Source: Neoscytalidium dimidiatum (Eukaryota; Ascomycota; Dothideomycetes; Botryosphaeriales; Botryosphaeriaceae). Taken from it: DNA of 64,000 bases. The stretch spans positions 372,001 through 436,000 of the forward strand of contig CM074704.1 in NCBI GenBank assembly GCA_037367355.1. The letters are read 5' to 3'. Of this stretch, positions 1-9,258 are shown in pieces (positions within the stretch are counted from its first letter, which is position 1; each line of letters begins with the position of its first letter). Made by a program: the position numbers and the translations under genes. The notes beneath the pieces were generated by a model. The model saw only the letters and a program-made list of their open reading frames with translations. It did no database searches and was not told where the DNA came from.

Positions 1-738
1 CCAAATTTTTTTTTCAAAGAAGAATATCTATGTGATAAGTAAAGAGCAGTGAGCGAAATAGGTTTCAACTGCTCCTTTGACCTCAAAGTCGGCTCTTAGG
101 GTGCTTGGTATGTGGTGGCTTGGCAGGCTTACTGCGCTAAGCCACTATAGGTATAGCGCCCGTAATATCCATCGCTAGGCTCCAGCCACCTCAACCTCCG
201 CCTCAACCTCACCCCATCTCCATCACAACACCACCACCGCTCATAGCCATTCATCACCACGTCTCGCATCCATCCTCCCTCTACGCCTAGCACGTCCGAT
301 CCATCAAGCGCACGTACGCAAACACCGCAGGGTTAGTTCAAAGGCATCCGCTCCGAGCGGGTGGCCGCGCGCAGCACTGCCCGATGCCGCCGAGAGACGG
401 GAGTTGTCGTGAGCGGGTCAGCTGGCCAGTCTCTACCCACCAAACGTCCGTTTATCGGGTCCCTTTGGTGACAGAGCTGGGATCCGTAAAGGGGTCGGCT
501 GTTCCTTGGAGCAAGCCGGCCGCCGTCGTCTGAGACTGCCGCTTCTCTCCGGCTCGTGGGAGTCCCTGCGTGGGGACTGGCCGCCTGCGAGTGAGAGTCA
601 AGGCTGCTCTTTCTTTTGTCAAAGCCTGGGTGGGTGGGATCCTTCTGTTGTGAAGGGGCCACCATTTATCGCACCAGGTATGTCGTGTTTGCCCAAGCTG
701 ACTGTTACGAGCAGAGCCCATCCCTCCTTGGCCTCAAC
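1..738. other. Upstream flank, no gene assigned
   Basis: I see no supported gene here. The frame of the downstream coiled-coil protein stays open back to about position 616, but the first ATG in it is at 739, so this stretch most likely holds that gene's promoter and 5' UTR. The first 330 bases are rich in CA/CT runs. Confidence 0.5.
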
Positions 739-1923
739 ATGCCTGATCAAGGCTTTACTCTGTCGGATATTACTGCCGCTGCCGACTGGCGCCAGCCTGG
801 CGAAGGCACCATCTGCGTCGCTCAGCACCCTATAACATTCTCCGTCGAGATCGATGTACTTCGCAAAACAGTGGCTTTCCGAGCGCGCGTGTCCGTGTCG
901 CTCAAGACCTCCCGACCAAAGGTTTCCCTCTACCTGATCATCACGCCCGACAAAATCATATCGGTTGAGCCTGCAGCAACTCCGGAGCATGCCACATCGT
1001 CGCTTCGAGTCGATGTAGCTGGACTCCGCTTCCAGCTGTCCCACCCAGGGGTCGCCGTCGTCCCCTCACAGCTCGAGCTTGTGCCCAAGAACAAGGAATC
1101 AGGCGATATGCTGGAGATGATCCAATCCATGGCTCGTGTAGCTGACATCACGTTTTACCTGCCCAGGGCAAGCCTTTCCGCTGCGCGCCAGGACTCGCTG
1201 TGCCGGGTCTCGCGCGACTGGGCACCGGCCTTGAGCCTGTCCGATATTCCTACGCTGTACTTGGGTCAAAGCGGGACAATCCTAGACTGCGATGCCTCCC
1301 CTGCTGCCGCCACCCCGCCCGCCGCCGAAAGCCCTCCCTCGTACGACGAACTTGCGCCCACGCCTCCGGCTGCCGAGCCCTCATCGCTGACCGCGAAAAA
1401 GCGCCGGTTGGACGACGGGATGGCCGGGTTCGACACGAGCGCCATCGAGAATGCATGCAGGCGTATTTTCGAGGAGCGAAGGGAGGAGCTGGCTAGGAAC
1501 ATCGAGAAAACACTGTGCCAGCAGCTCCGCGAGGAGATGGGACTTGATATCTTAAAACGCGTCGAGCTGCTGAGGGGAGAACTAAAGGCAGACGTTGCGC
1601 GGAGCAAAGAGGAGCTACGAGAAGAAACAAAGAGACATTTGGAGACGAGTGTTTTAGCGACGCTTCAAGAGCGCCTCGACGGCAAGTTAGAGCGGTTGCG
1701 CGACGAACTACGCGAGGAGCTCGCGCAAGCAAGGGAGGAGGCTTTTCAGGACAAGCAGGATGCGATCGACGAGGCAGACAGCTTGATCCATTCCCGTCTG
1801 GATGAGCGGATTACGGACGTCAAAGTAGAGCTGACTGATTGGGCTGATGAAGAGGTGCGACGCATCGAAGAGGAGACGTGGCAAAAACTGTCGCAAGCGA
1901 CGTGGACTATGAACTCTCCGTGA
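739..1923 (+). CDS. Coiled-coil nuclear-type protein of an uncharacterised fungal family (copy A)
   Basis: This is an intronless 394-residue protein starting at the first in-frame ATG. Residues 1-190 form a mixed alpha/beta N-terminal region with a hydrophobic strand (SLYLIITPDKII). A proline-rich linker with SPPSYDEL follows near residue 198, then a basic cluster (AKKRRLDD, near residue 218) that could be a nuclear localisation signal. From about 235 to the end there is a long, highly charged coiled coil rich in Glu, Arg and Leu. The same order recurs in the gene at 32699-34166: SLYLIITP matches PLYVYIEP, DITFYLPRA matches NLTLYVPKT, SPPSYDEL matches SPPAYQDL. I know the family only as unnamed fungal proteins. 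A nuclear, oligomeric scaffold is inference from the coil and the basic cluster. Confidence 0.75.
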   Translation: MPDQGFTLSDITAAADWRQPGEGTICVAQHPITFSVEIDVLRKTVAFRARVSVSLKTSRPKVSLYLIITPDKIISVEPAATPEHATSSLRVDVAGLRFQLSHPGVAVVPSQLELVPKNKESGDMLEMIQSMARVADITFYLPRASLSAARQDSLCRVSRDWAPALSLSDIPTLYLGQSGTILDCDASPAAATPPAAESPPSYDELAPTPPAAEPSSLTAKKRRLDDGMAGFDTSAIENACRRIFEERREELARNIEKTLCQQLREEMGLDILKRVELLRGELKADVARSKEELREETKRHLETSVLATLQERLDGKLERLRDELREELAQAREEAFQDKQDAIDEADSLIHSRLDERITDVKVELTDWADEEVRRIEEETWQKLSQATWTMNSP

Positions 1924-2457
1924 ATTGATTATGCTATCCTTCTGATTATTATTTTTTTCGTTTCTGCTCTGACCCAACGCCTTCTTTTCCTCTCCGTGTC
2001 GTCACCTTGCCACTCCGAAATACCGCATCCCGTCCGAGCGCACTCTCGCCTATTTTTAAGAACCACTCGCTGGTATGCACACCTTACACCTACAAGGGAA
2101 AAGTAGATCTACTTGCTCATATAGCACGGTGGTCTTGAAATTTGTCTGAGATAGGCACCGCCTATGCGCCACTGAGGCGGCTGTGCGACGGAAAACAAGA
2201 ACTCTCAATGGCCTTACGATGATCTGGACGAGTGACCAAGAGAATCACCGGGTAGTACACTCCGTACCCCTCGTTCCACTTGCGCCCATGAAAAGGGCTC
2301 AGACACGCTCATCGGTGAGTCCGACGCCCGTGCCTGTGCGCATCGCCATTAATAATGGAATGGGCGTTCAGCTTAGCCGGCCCATTCGTTATTTTAGTGC
2401 TCGGGCGTGCGCTATGGACCCCAACGACGACGAAGGCATTTCAACACTTGCTCAGTC
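1924..2457. other. Intergenic, no gene seen
   Basis: About 530 bases between two same-strand genes, with only short frames lacking recognisable motifs. It should contain the 3' end of the coiled-coil gene and the promoter of the next one. Confidence 0.4.
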
Positions 2458-2934
2458 ATGACTCCACCGGAAAGTGACGCTGCCGGACTTTACGATGACC
2501 GCGACCAATCCCGCACCACCCAGCTGATCTGGTCCACTCCCCGCCCTGGCCGTACTTCCTTGATCAGAGCCATCTCCTCGGGCCAGGCGATCACGCTCCG
2601 TGGAGGCAGAATTATACTCTATCAGCCCGACGGGCGTGCGTCGCACTGGGAGTCCATCGAGTCGGACGGGTGGCTCGGCTTCCGCAACGCCGTGTCGGGA
2701 ACGTTTCTCGGTCGCGACAATTTTCTGAAGTTATGCTGCTCGGCGAGCTGGCATAAGGCGTGGGTGCGGTTTCGCGCTCGTGAGAAGCCGGAGGGAGCGG
2801 GGAGTATCCTACTCATGGATCATTGGTGGTCGCTCCGTCACGTGGGGGTGAAGGTTGAGGATGGGATGGAAAGGCTGGCGGTGATTGAGAACTGGGAGGC
2901 TGATGAGGTGGTTTGGGAGTTTGTAGAGGCTTAG
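2458..2934 (+). CDS. Small beta-rich fungal protein, possibly beta-trefoil-like
   Basis: A 158-residue intronless protein. I start it at ATG 2458 because the sequence upstream in that frame (from 2407) is arginine-rich and unlike the rest. The first 30 residues look disordered. The rest alternates short strands with aromatic turns: GWLGFRNAVSGTFLGRD, then SASWHKAWVRFRAREK, then LLMDHWWSLRHVGV and a final VVWEFVEA. This pattern of a conserved SGTFLG turn, a Trp/His segment and a WW.LR.V strand is one I recognise from many unnamed fungal proteins, and it resembles fascin or ricin-type trefoil repeats. No catalytic residues are evident. There is no signal peptide or membrane segment, so it is probably cytosolic or nuclear. 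Function unknown. Confidence 0.65.
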   Translation: MTPPESDAAGLYDDRDQSRTTQLIWSTPRPGRTSLIRAISSGQAITLRGGRIILYQPDGRASHWESIESDGWLGFRNAVSGTFLGRDNFLKLCCSASWHKAWVRFRAREKPEGAGSILLMDHWWSLRHVGVKVEDGMERLAVIENWEADEVVWEFVEA

Positions 2935-4288
2935 TATATGGAGTTCACCAACTGCATCAATACGGACTGGACCGGAAGGTGTAGGTTGGGCCGTATTAAA
3001 GTACGGATAATTACCCTGTCTCTTCTCCGCTACAATTTTAGGATTGCGGTGGTGTTTGCAGCGACGATACAAAAGGTGTGGCCGTCTTAGTCAGATACGG
3101 CAGTGAGGGCGGACAGCCATTACTCCCCTGCGATCCTGGAGACGGTACTAATTGTCGTAGTAATGAAAAGGGCCATTGCAGCGCCACCGACACTGCCATT
3201 AGGAAGAGCCTGATATTATCTACGCGGATATCGTTAGTAGCGCGGCCCGGCCCGGCCCGGCTTAAGTTTCGTCGGCGGCATAGGACGCCTTAGGCCCGCC
3301 AAGCTGCTCGTCGCAGCACGACACTAATAGAAGGGGAACGTGGGTCCCCTGATCGTTCGGTCCCCGCCGCTATCGATATCGATATCGATAGTTATAGATA
3401 ATCTTATTTTTATCCGTTGTTGCTATGAGCATCGGGAACCTCCATCAACCGCGCCCAACCGTCCCTTACTGCCGTCACCACTGCAGCCGCCGCGGCGCAT
3501 GAAGCACAAGTAAAGCCCCTACCAGAGGTGCTATCTTTGGACTCGAGTAAGTGGGCAAGCTACTTCCGGCATGCCCTCTCCACGGATAATGGTGAGCGCG
3601 TGTCAGGTACGTACTCCCGGAACCGCCCCAATGGGCCGTGTTAACAAAGCTCACACGTATTCACTGACCGGCGAGGGTCCGACGTGCGTCCTCTAGACCC
3701 ACAACCGATCGCGTGAGCAGCATGACATAGAGTGCCTCGATGTCTTCCGTCACAGCATCGCACCGCATTGGACGAGGCTCGTCTCGGCCCTCATAGGGTT
3801 TTTCCATCGGGTATCCAAGGAGCACAAAAGCGTTGTAGACGAAGAAATTATACATCGCCTGAACAATGCAAGCAGTGATGCCGCACCACAATCTCTCCCG
3901 TCAGCTTGTCTGCCTCGGTTCACTTCGCCAGGTAAGCACTGCTCATCTGCATCTCTACAGCTTGACTGGACAGGCACGTACTAACTTCTCCTATAGGCTA
4001 CAGCGCTGTCGTGTACTGGCGTTTGGTGCTCTGTAAGCTGTGCTTGTCTTATGATTAGAAATACTAGAGACGCCAGAAGACCTTGGACTTTTCTTTGTGT
4101 ATAACATAAGAACAGGGCGGGATACCCAGTTACAATTTATAAACTAAGCATTACATATATAATGGCCTAATGACTAGCAATACATCGCGCATGCTTTCTA
4201 CGTTATTATAGTCGACCTTCACCCGGAGAGCATTTCCAATCGGCTTGGGTTCTGAGGGATCCTGGTTATCGTCTTGGTCAGAACTATT
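2935..4288. other. Gene-poor spacer with short simple repeats
   Basis: No gene supported. It holds three tandem GGCCC units at 3244-3261 and a run of ATCGAT units at 3372-3391. Frames at 3661-3977 are short and show no family signature. Confidence 0.45.
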
Positions 4289-4421
4289 TCTACCATTTCA
4301 GATTCTGGGAGAGACCTGCCCTGCGAGAGAACACAAATGTCTTGTGCGATGAGTCCTGGAATTCCTCGACGATAGCACGCGCGAAAGCGCTGGTGCCTCC
4401 AGCGACGGCGACATTGACCAT
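4289..4421 (-). pseudogene. N-terminal fragment of an NmrA-like NAD(P)-binding protein
   Basis: Reading left from an ATG at 4421 gives a canonical dinucleotide-binding start (MVNVAVAGGTSAFARAIVEE), as in fungal NmrA/isoflavone-reductase-like proteins, followed by FVFSRRAGLS. It ends at a stop after about 44 codons, while the family runs to about 300 residues, and I see no continuation to the left. It is therefore a truncated relic. Its second glycine turn reads SAFAR where intact members usually have GxxGR. Confidence 0.6.
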
Positions 4422-5219
4422 CTTGTGATGTTGAAAGTCAAGTCGGTGAGGTAGATTTGGCGATGCAGATGCTTTTGTTAGAAGACATTGCCTGTGTTCA
4501 AATGAGATTGCTCTCATCAACCTTGAATATGGATTTCATTCACGGAAACGCGGGACTCTTGTTCCGTTTCTCTCATATTAATCAATCACGATTTGTGGTG
4601 CTACCTTTATCAGCCTTTATTGTTAAGAATACCACGGGAATGTTCGGAGCCCGACCAAAAATAGATAATCCCTGAACATGGCTCTATAATGCGGGGAGCT
4701 TGCTTTTACGTCTCGCTTCCTTTTGATCCGGGCTGTGGTCGTACGCTTTATAAGAAGCGCAGACGAGTCGAAGGAGTCGCCGATAGATGTGTAGGTATAA
4801 GCTTTTATTGCCTCTGGGAACTAAAGCATCACTCTAGTCGTGGAGGCTCGCCTTTACAAATAGTAGTTAAGCATCATCAGGCCTATGTAACCGCACCTCA
4901 GTATAGCTAAGCCCGTAGTCGGAAATGATCCAACGGACACGGCTTGTGCTACTTTATAATGCATATACTTAGGTTAACCGCTAGCTGATAAGTTATAAAG
5001 TACGACGTCTGTGTCTTTGTCTGAAAATTGCAATGCCACGTTACATACCTACGATACCGATTCCTCTTTTATGTAATCTGCCCATTCCGCTTGCTGCAGA
5101 ACATTATATAAAGAGCATTTCTAAAAGTACAATATAAGGCCTAGAGGAAAAAGGTGATGACTCTTAATCGATACGTACGAGCGATATACTCTAACCAGCT
5201 ACCGTTGTTGCTATTCTCG

Positions 5220-5253
<34 letters not shown>

Positions 5254-6416
5254 TTTTCTCTCTTTGTATATAGATAATGTTTGATAGACTCTTCAGGCTT
5301 AAGTAAGAATTTCGGATATTGTATAAAGAGATTTAAGAGGCGGAAAAGAACTATATAAATTAAGCTTACGAACGTCACTTCGCTACTAGTTATACTAATC
5401 TTAACCCCATCACTCGTATTACGGAAATCCTCCTTCGACAGTACTTGGCCCTCTTACTTATTCTTATCAAGGCGCCCCTTTACGGATTAAAGGATATAAG
5501 GCCTATTTCTAATCTTCTAGACCCTGGACAGAGGGACAAAGGGGTAGTTCGAAAAGAGATGCTCTGATAATGCCATATTCGGGAACGATACTAGAGTACG
5601 GACTACAGAAGCGGAGCCTATTGCGTGGAAAGTCGCCGATGCGATCTCCTACTTCCAGTCTCTTATGGTATCCTACGAGATTAGTACTCGTAACAGTGAT
5701 CCTTGACATCGGGCAAGGGCCGTCGCGGGAAAGGCGAGGAATTTCTATAGGCCCTACAATTGAGATAGCTTTGCGCCTCATAAAAGCAAGAAATAATCGT
5801 TGCAACTTTTTCATAGGGTAATTAAGATATATTATCCATGTATGAAAGAGATGACGCCTGGTATATTCTTTCGGTTGTGCAGTGGCCGTAGTTTAGATGA
5901 GGCCTAATTCTAAACTTAGCCGAAGCTATTGCGCGATGTAAGAAAACTGCCGACTGTCTACGAGGCCAATTTTTGACCTTCAAGCCAGCGAAACGTTTGT
6001 GTTTAGAGATAACGGGCTCGGCTTTGTGGAAAAGGCGTAATTCTTAAAAGCCAGAGACACAAAATTATAGCTAGGAATCTTTACGCTTTCATTGAATTCA
6101 TTACTCCAGAATCCCGGCATCAATGACCTTACTCCAGCAACCTCAGATTCGTTCAATCACTTCAGCTCCCAAAAGACAGTCGTCTTGTTTCTTGTTCGGC
6201 CATGAAACCATGAACGACTGAGGTTGCTTTCCCAAGCAGGCCTATGCCTCACTACCGGCTTCCTCTTGCGCAATGTAGAATGCTATCTTCTTCACTACCG
6301 TCCAAAGAAATTTTCATAGCAGTGGCAAACCTTGTGACACAACGCGCTGTATCCTTGAAGTATCGGCTTGACATACACCCTCTACCAGAGGCCCAGCCTG
6401 ATGGCTGCCTTTAAGA
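4422..6416. other. AT-rich gene-poor region with a CT microsatellite
   Basis: No gene supported. The stretch is AT-rich, dense in TATA and stop codons, and contains an uninterrupted TC dinucleotide run at 5229-5253. Base composition and lack of frames resemble decayed transposon DNA such as RIP-affected sequence in this group of fungi, but I recognise no transposon protein or terminal repeat. Confidence 0.4.
5229..5253. repeat. (TC)n microsatellite
   Basis: An uninterrupted dinucleotide run of about 12 units, followed by further imperfect CT-rich sequence to about 5265. Confidence 0.9.
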
Positions 6417-7544
6417 TTACTGTGATTCCGCCTCCCTCTTCAGCCTTCCCGAGCTTTTCGGGTAACCTCTCGAGATCCTGAACTCCTCTGCATCGGCCTG
6501 CACTCTCTTCACCAGCCCCTCTCGCCAACCTCCTTTGGTATCTTCCACCCAAGCCGGAGTATCCCCATAACACCAAGACAAGAGACTCTCTGCCCTGGCC
6601 CCGTCCGGTGCTTCCAGCAGACCGATCGCCAGGTCCACAATGTCGGGTCTATCATCACAAGCGTAGAAAGCAGACGCATAGCAGACCTTACAGAAGTACC
6701 GCTGCACATCTGGTGACGATTGATAGTAGGCCAGCGTTCCGACTGCGGGGTCACCCGCGTCCACCGCTGCTTTCAGCTCCGTGGTTGTCTTTGGGAACGC
6801 AGCGCCGTCCGCGCGAGACAAGTTGGCCAAGTCTACAAATGTCCAGTGAACGATGTCGTTTGCGAACTGCAGACGGCAGGAGTTGCATACGTCAAAAGTG
6901 GCAATCGGCTTGTTCGTCTTTGGATCGATGAACCATGGGAGCTGCTCTCTCTCTTTGCTGGCGTAGTTTGCGCGATGCATGAGCAGATTGATCCCCTTAC
7001 AGTGACACCAAACAGGGATGGCTCCTTGTTGCTTTCCTTCGAGTACCGTCGAGCTTGGTGCCTGGGGCCAGTCCCACGGGATCTCTCCGGATCGCTGCCG
7101 GTACCGCGAGACCTCTTTGCCGTCGGCGTTTGGCTTTCTGAGCCAGACGGAAGCTCCGCCGTCAACGGTATCTTCGACCCAGATGTGCCTGACGAGTTTG
7201 GTGAGATCGGCGTCGATGTTCTTCAACGGGCCGGAAAAAGTGCCTAGCTTGCTGGGGCACTTGCGCGACTCGTAGAACATCAGCGTTGAGCATGTCCCAC
7301 AGAACCGATACGTGATATTTGCGGAAAATTGATATTTTTGGAGTCCGCTGAGGTCAACTTCCTCGCGCGGTTGAGGCCAAGTCGTTTCAAACACGTACAG
7401 TGCGCCAGTTGAATGGCGGCAAGAATTGCAGTGGCAAACATTGCCTTCCAATGGAAGATTAGACGTAGAGATTTCGGTGCTGAACGTATGCGCTTTGCAA
7501 AGGCATTCCGCCGTGATCACGACGGTACTTGATTGAATGTCCAT
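6417..7544 (-). CDS. Tandem GFA (CENP-V/GFA) domain zinc protein
   Basis: A 375-residue intronless protein with two GFA-type zinc modules. The first carries CLC at residues 14-16, CHCNSC at 37-42 and CGTC near 83. The second carries WCHCKG near 180, a CNSC further on and CKVC near 280. GFA domains bind structural and catalytic zinc; the name comes from glutathione-dependent formaldehyde-activating enzyme, but most fungal tandem-GFA proteins have no proven substrate. The reading frame is clean with all expected cysteines, so the gene is probably functional although it sits in a gene-poor region. It lies alone: the flanking kilobases hold only relics. It is probably cytosolic, since I see no signal peptide. 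Confidence 0.85.
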   Translation of the reverse strand: MDIQSSTVVITAECLCKAHTFSTEISTSNLPLEGNVCHCNSCRHSTGALYVFETTWPQPREEVDLSGLQKYQFSANITYRFCGTCSTLMFYESRKCPSKLGTFSGPLKNIDADLTKLVRHIWVEDTVDGGASVWLRKPNADGKEVSRYRQRSGEIPWDWPQAPSSTVLEGKQQGAIPVWCHCKGINLLMHRANYASKEREQLPWFIDPKTNKPIATFDVCNSCRLQFANDIVHWTFVDLANLSRADGAAFPKTTTELKAAVDAGDPAVGTLAYYQSSPDVQRYFCKVCYASAFYACDDRPDIVDLAIGLLEAPDGARAESLLSWCYGDTPAWVEDTKGGWREGLVKRVQADAEEFRISRGYPKSSGRLKREAESQ

Positions 7545-8000
7545 AGAGTTTTCAACGGCTGTAATACAAGTTATGGGTGGTGATATGCTTCGAAGAGAGA
7601 TAATTCAGGCCGATAGCTGACTCGATGCCGCAACGCGTACGGCAGGGCGGATGTAGAGGTGGGGTCGTCAGTACATGCACTTAGTTTCGAGGGGCACCGG
7701 CGCCTCTTCGGAGATACAAGCCTGTGACTATTCATGTATATTTCTCTTTTTCAATATGCTGTATAAACATCAACTATGGGTAGTCTATGGGTGATTGATA
7801 GCTAGCTCGCGGAAGAAGGATCCAGCGTACAAGCGACGGGCAGGACGGGCCCGAGCCCAATAACCCAGAAGTCACGTGTGAGCGCACGTGAGAAATCCTT
7901 TCCAGGTAGATAAGGGTAGAATCTAGCACTCATCTGCACTCAAATAGACGAAAACCCTGGTCTATCTAGATTTAATAAAGTCTCCTGCGTGTATATACAC
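7545..8000. other. Spacer before the assembly gap
   Basis: Promoter side of the GFA gene, then AT-rich sequence leading to the gap. No gene seen. Confidence 0.4.
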
Positions 8001-8100
8001 NNNNNNNNNNNNNNNNNNNNNNNNNNNNNNNNNNNNNNNNNNNNNNNNNNNNNNNNNNNNNNNNNNNNNNNNNNNNNNNNNNNNNNNNNNNNNNNNNNNN
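8001..8100. other. Assembly gap (run of N)
   Basis: One hundred consecutive N, the conventional placeholder for a gap of unknown size. Order and distance across this point are therefore assembly inference. Confidence 0.99.
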
Positions 8101-8205
8101 GTCTTCGCCTATTAGTTAATAAGAACTATTAATTTTACTTATTATTTTCCTAAAACTAATTACTTAGCTCGTCTTAGTAGTTAACTAAATTAGTATTGGT
8201 TTGCG

Positions 8206-9258
8206 CTATGCTATAGCGAAAACTGTTTGCTTGGTTTGTTTGTTGCGACCCCTGCTTATGCCCGAGATCCCCACAAAGACCACAAGCACGAGCGCAGCTA
8301 CTACGGTGCCGATCATGCCTAGCGGTGAGTAGCCACACGTGACCGCCCCTCTGCCTCAGCCCACATCTTAGGGAGTGACGGTAGGGTCCATGCCGTCCAC
8401 CTTGGCGACGAAGATGCTCTAGGAGATGATCCAGTGCAGGAACGCGGAAGAGCACATCGGCAGTATCCCCAGGGGCTACGGCACCTAGAGGAAGTACGTA
8501 GACCGCTAGCTTCCGCGAGGATGCGAGACTCGCAGCGCGCAGCGCTCGTGCGCGTAACCAGACCATTCCGCAGCGAGAGACAGGCCGGTGAAAAGCCCGT
8601 TGATGATGAGTTAGAGGAAATACGGGATAAGATGCGGCAGGTCAACTATCAGGACCGTAGCTAGGATGGCTGCGTCTCCCGTTTGGGGTATGCTCCACCA
8701 GCGGATCAGCGTGAGAGGGCTCGCCTTGCCCGGGCCGAGTTCCAAGATGGACTACGCGCCCCCGCTGTCGTATTTTGTCTTGAGAATGTTCAGCTCGTAG
8801 CCGAGAAGGCCAAGAATCATTATCAGCGCGATGGAAGTTCTGGATTGTGTCAGTTCCATACGCTCGATCTCTGGTTACTACGGGATGAGTGAGATTCACA
8901 GAATCATGGCGGCGGCCCAGCGGGCTTTGCTCGCGTCACTGCCACGCCTTTTCCATCCCATTTTGTATGGCCTTGGCTCGCTGATTACGTATGCAAACTG
9001 CACATCCTTTAGACATCGCTTGGAAGCATCTGCCCGTGTGAGAAAGCACATGCCCTTGATGGTGACATCAGCCTGGTTAATGAACGATTCCGCCGCATCA
9101 CCTATGGTGTTAATAGGCCTATCTCTGATCCGACAAATAACCAAGGCGATATATACATCCTTCTGTTCGTGTGTTAGCTCGGCGTTCCTCGCACACGGAA
9201 TACGTACCGCGGCATTGAATCCAATAACAACAATATGCAAATTGATCGCGAAATTCAA
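8206..9258 (-). pseudogene. DUF6536-type multi-pass membrane protein, degenerate
   Basis: Reading leftward, pieces of a fungal multi-membrane-spanning protein appear in order but are interrupted by in-frame stops. They are CRIRDRPINTIGDA and VTIKGMCFL near 9100, GPGKASPLTLIRWWSIPQTG near 8700, LIINGLFTGLSLAAEW near 8600, SSAFLHWIIS then a stop then SIFVAKVDG near 8400, and CGYSPLGMIGTVVAALVLV near 8300, before a stop at 8206. The CGYSP turn before a membrane helix and the LHW..S.SIF segment are signatures I associate with DUF6536. At least four stops interrupt the conserved frame, too many for introns because they fall inside conserved blocks. The family is uncharacterised, and the copy should make no full-length protein. 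Confidence 0.65.
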
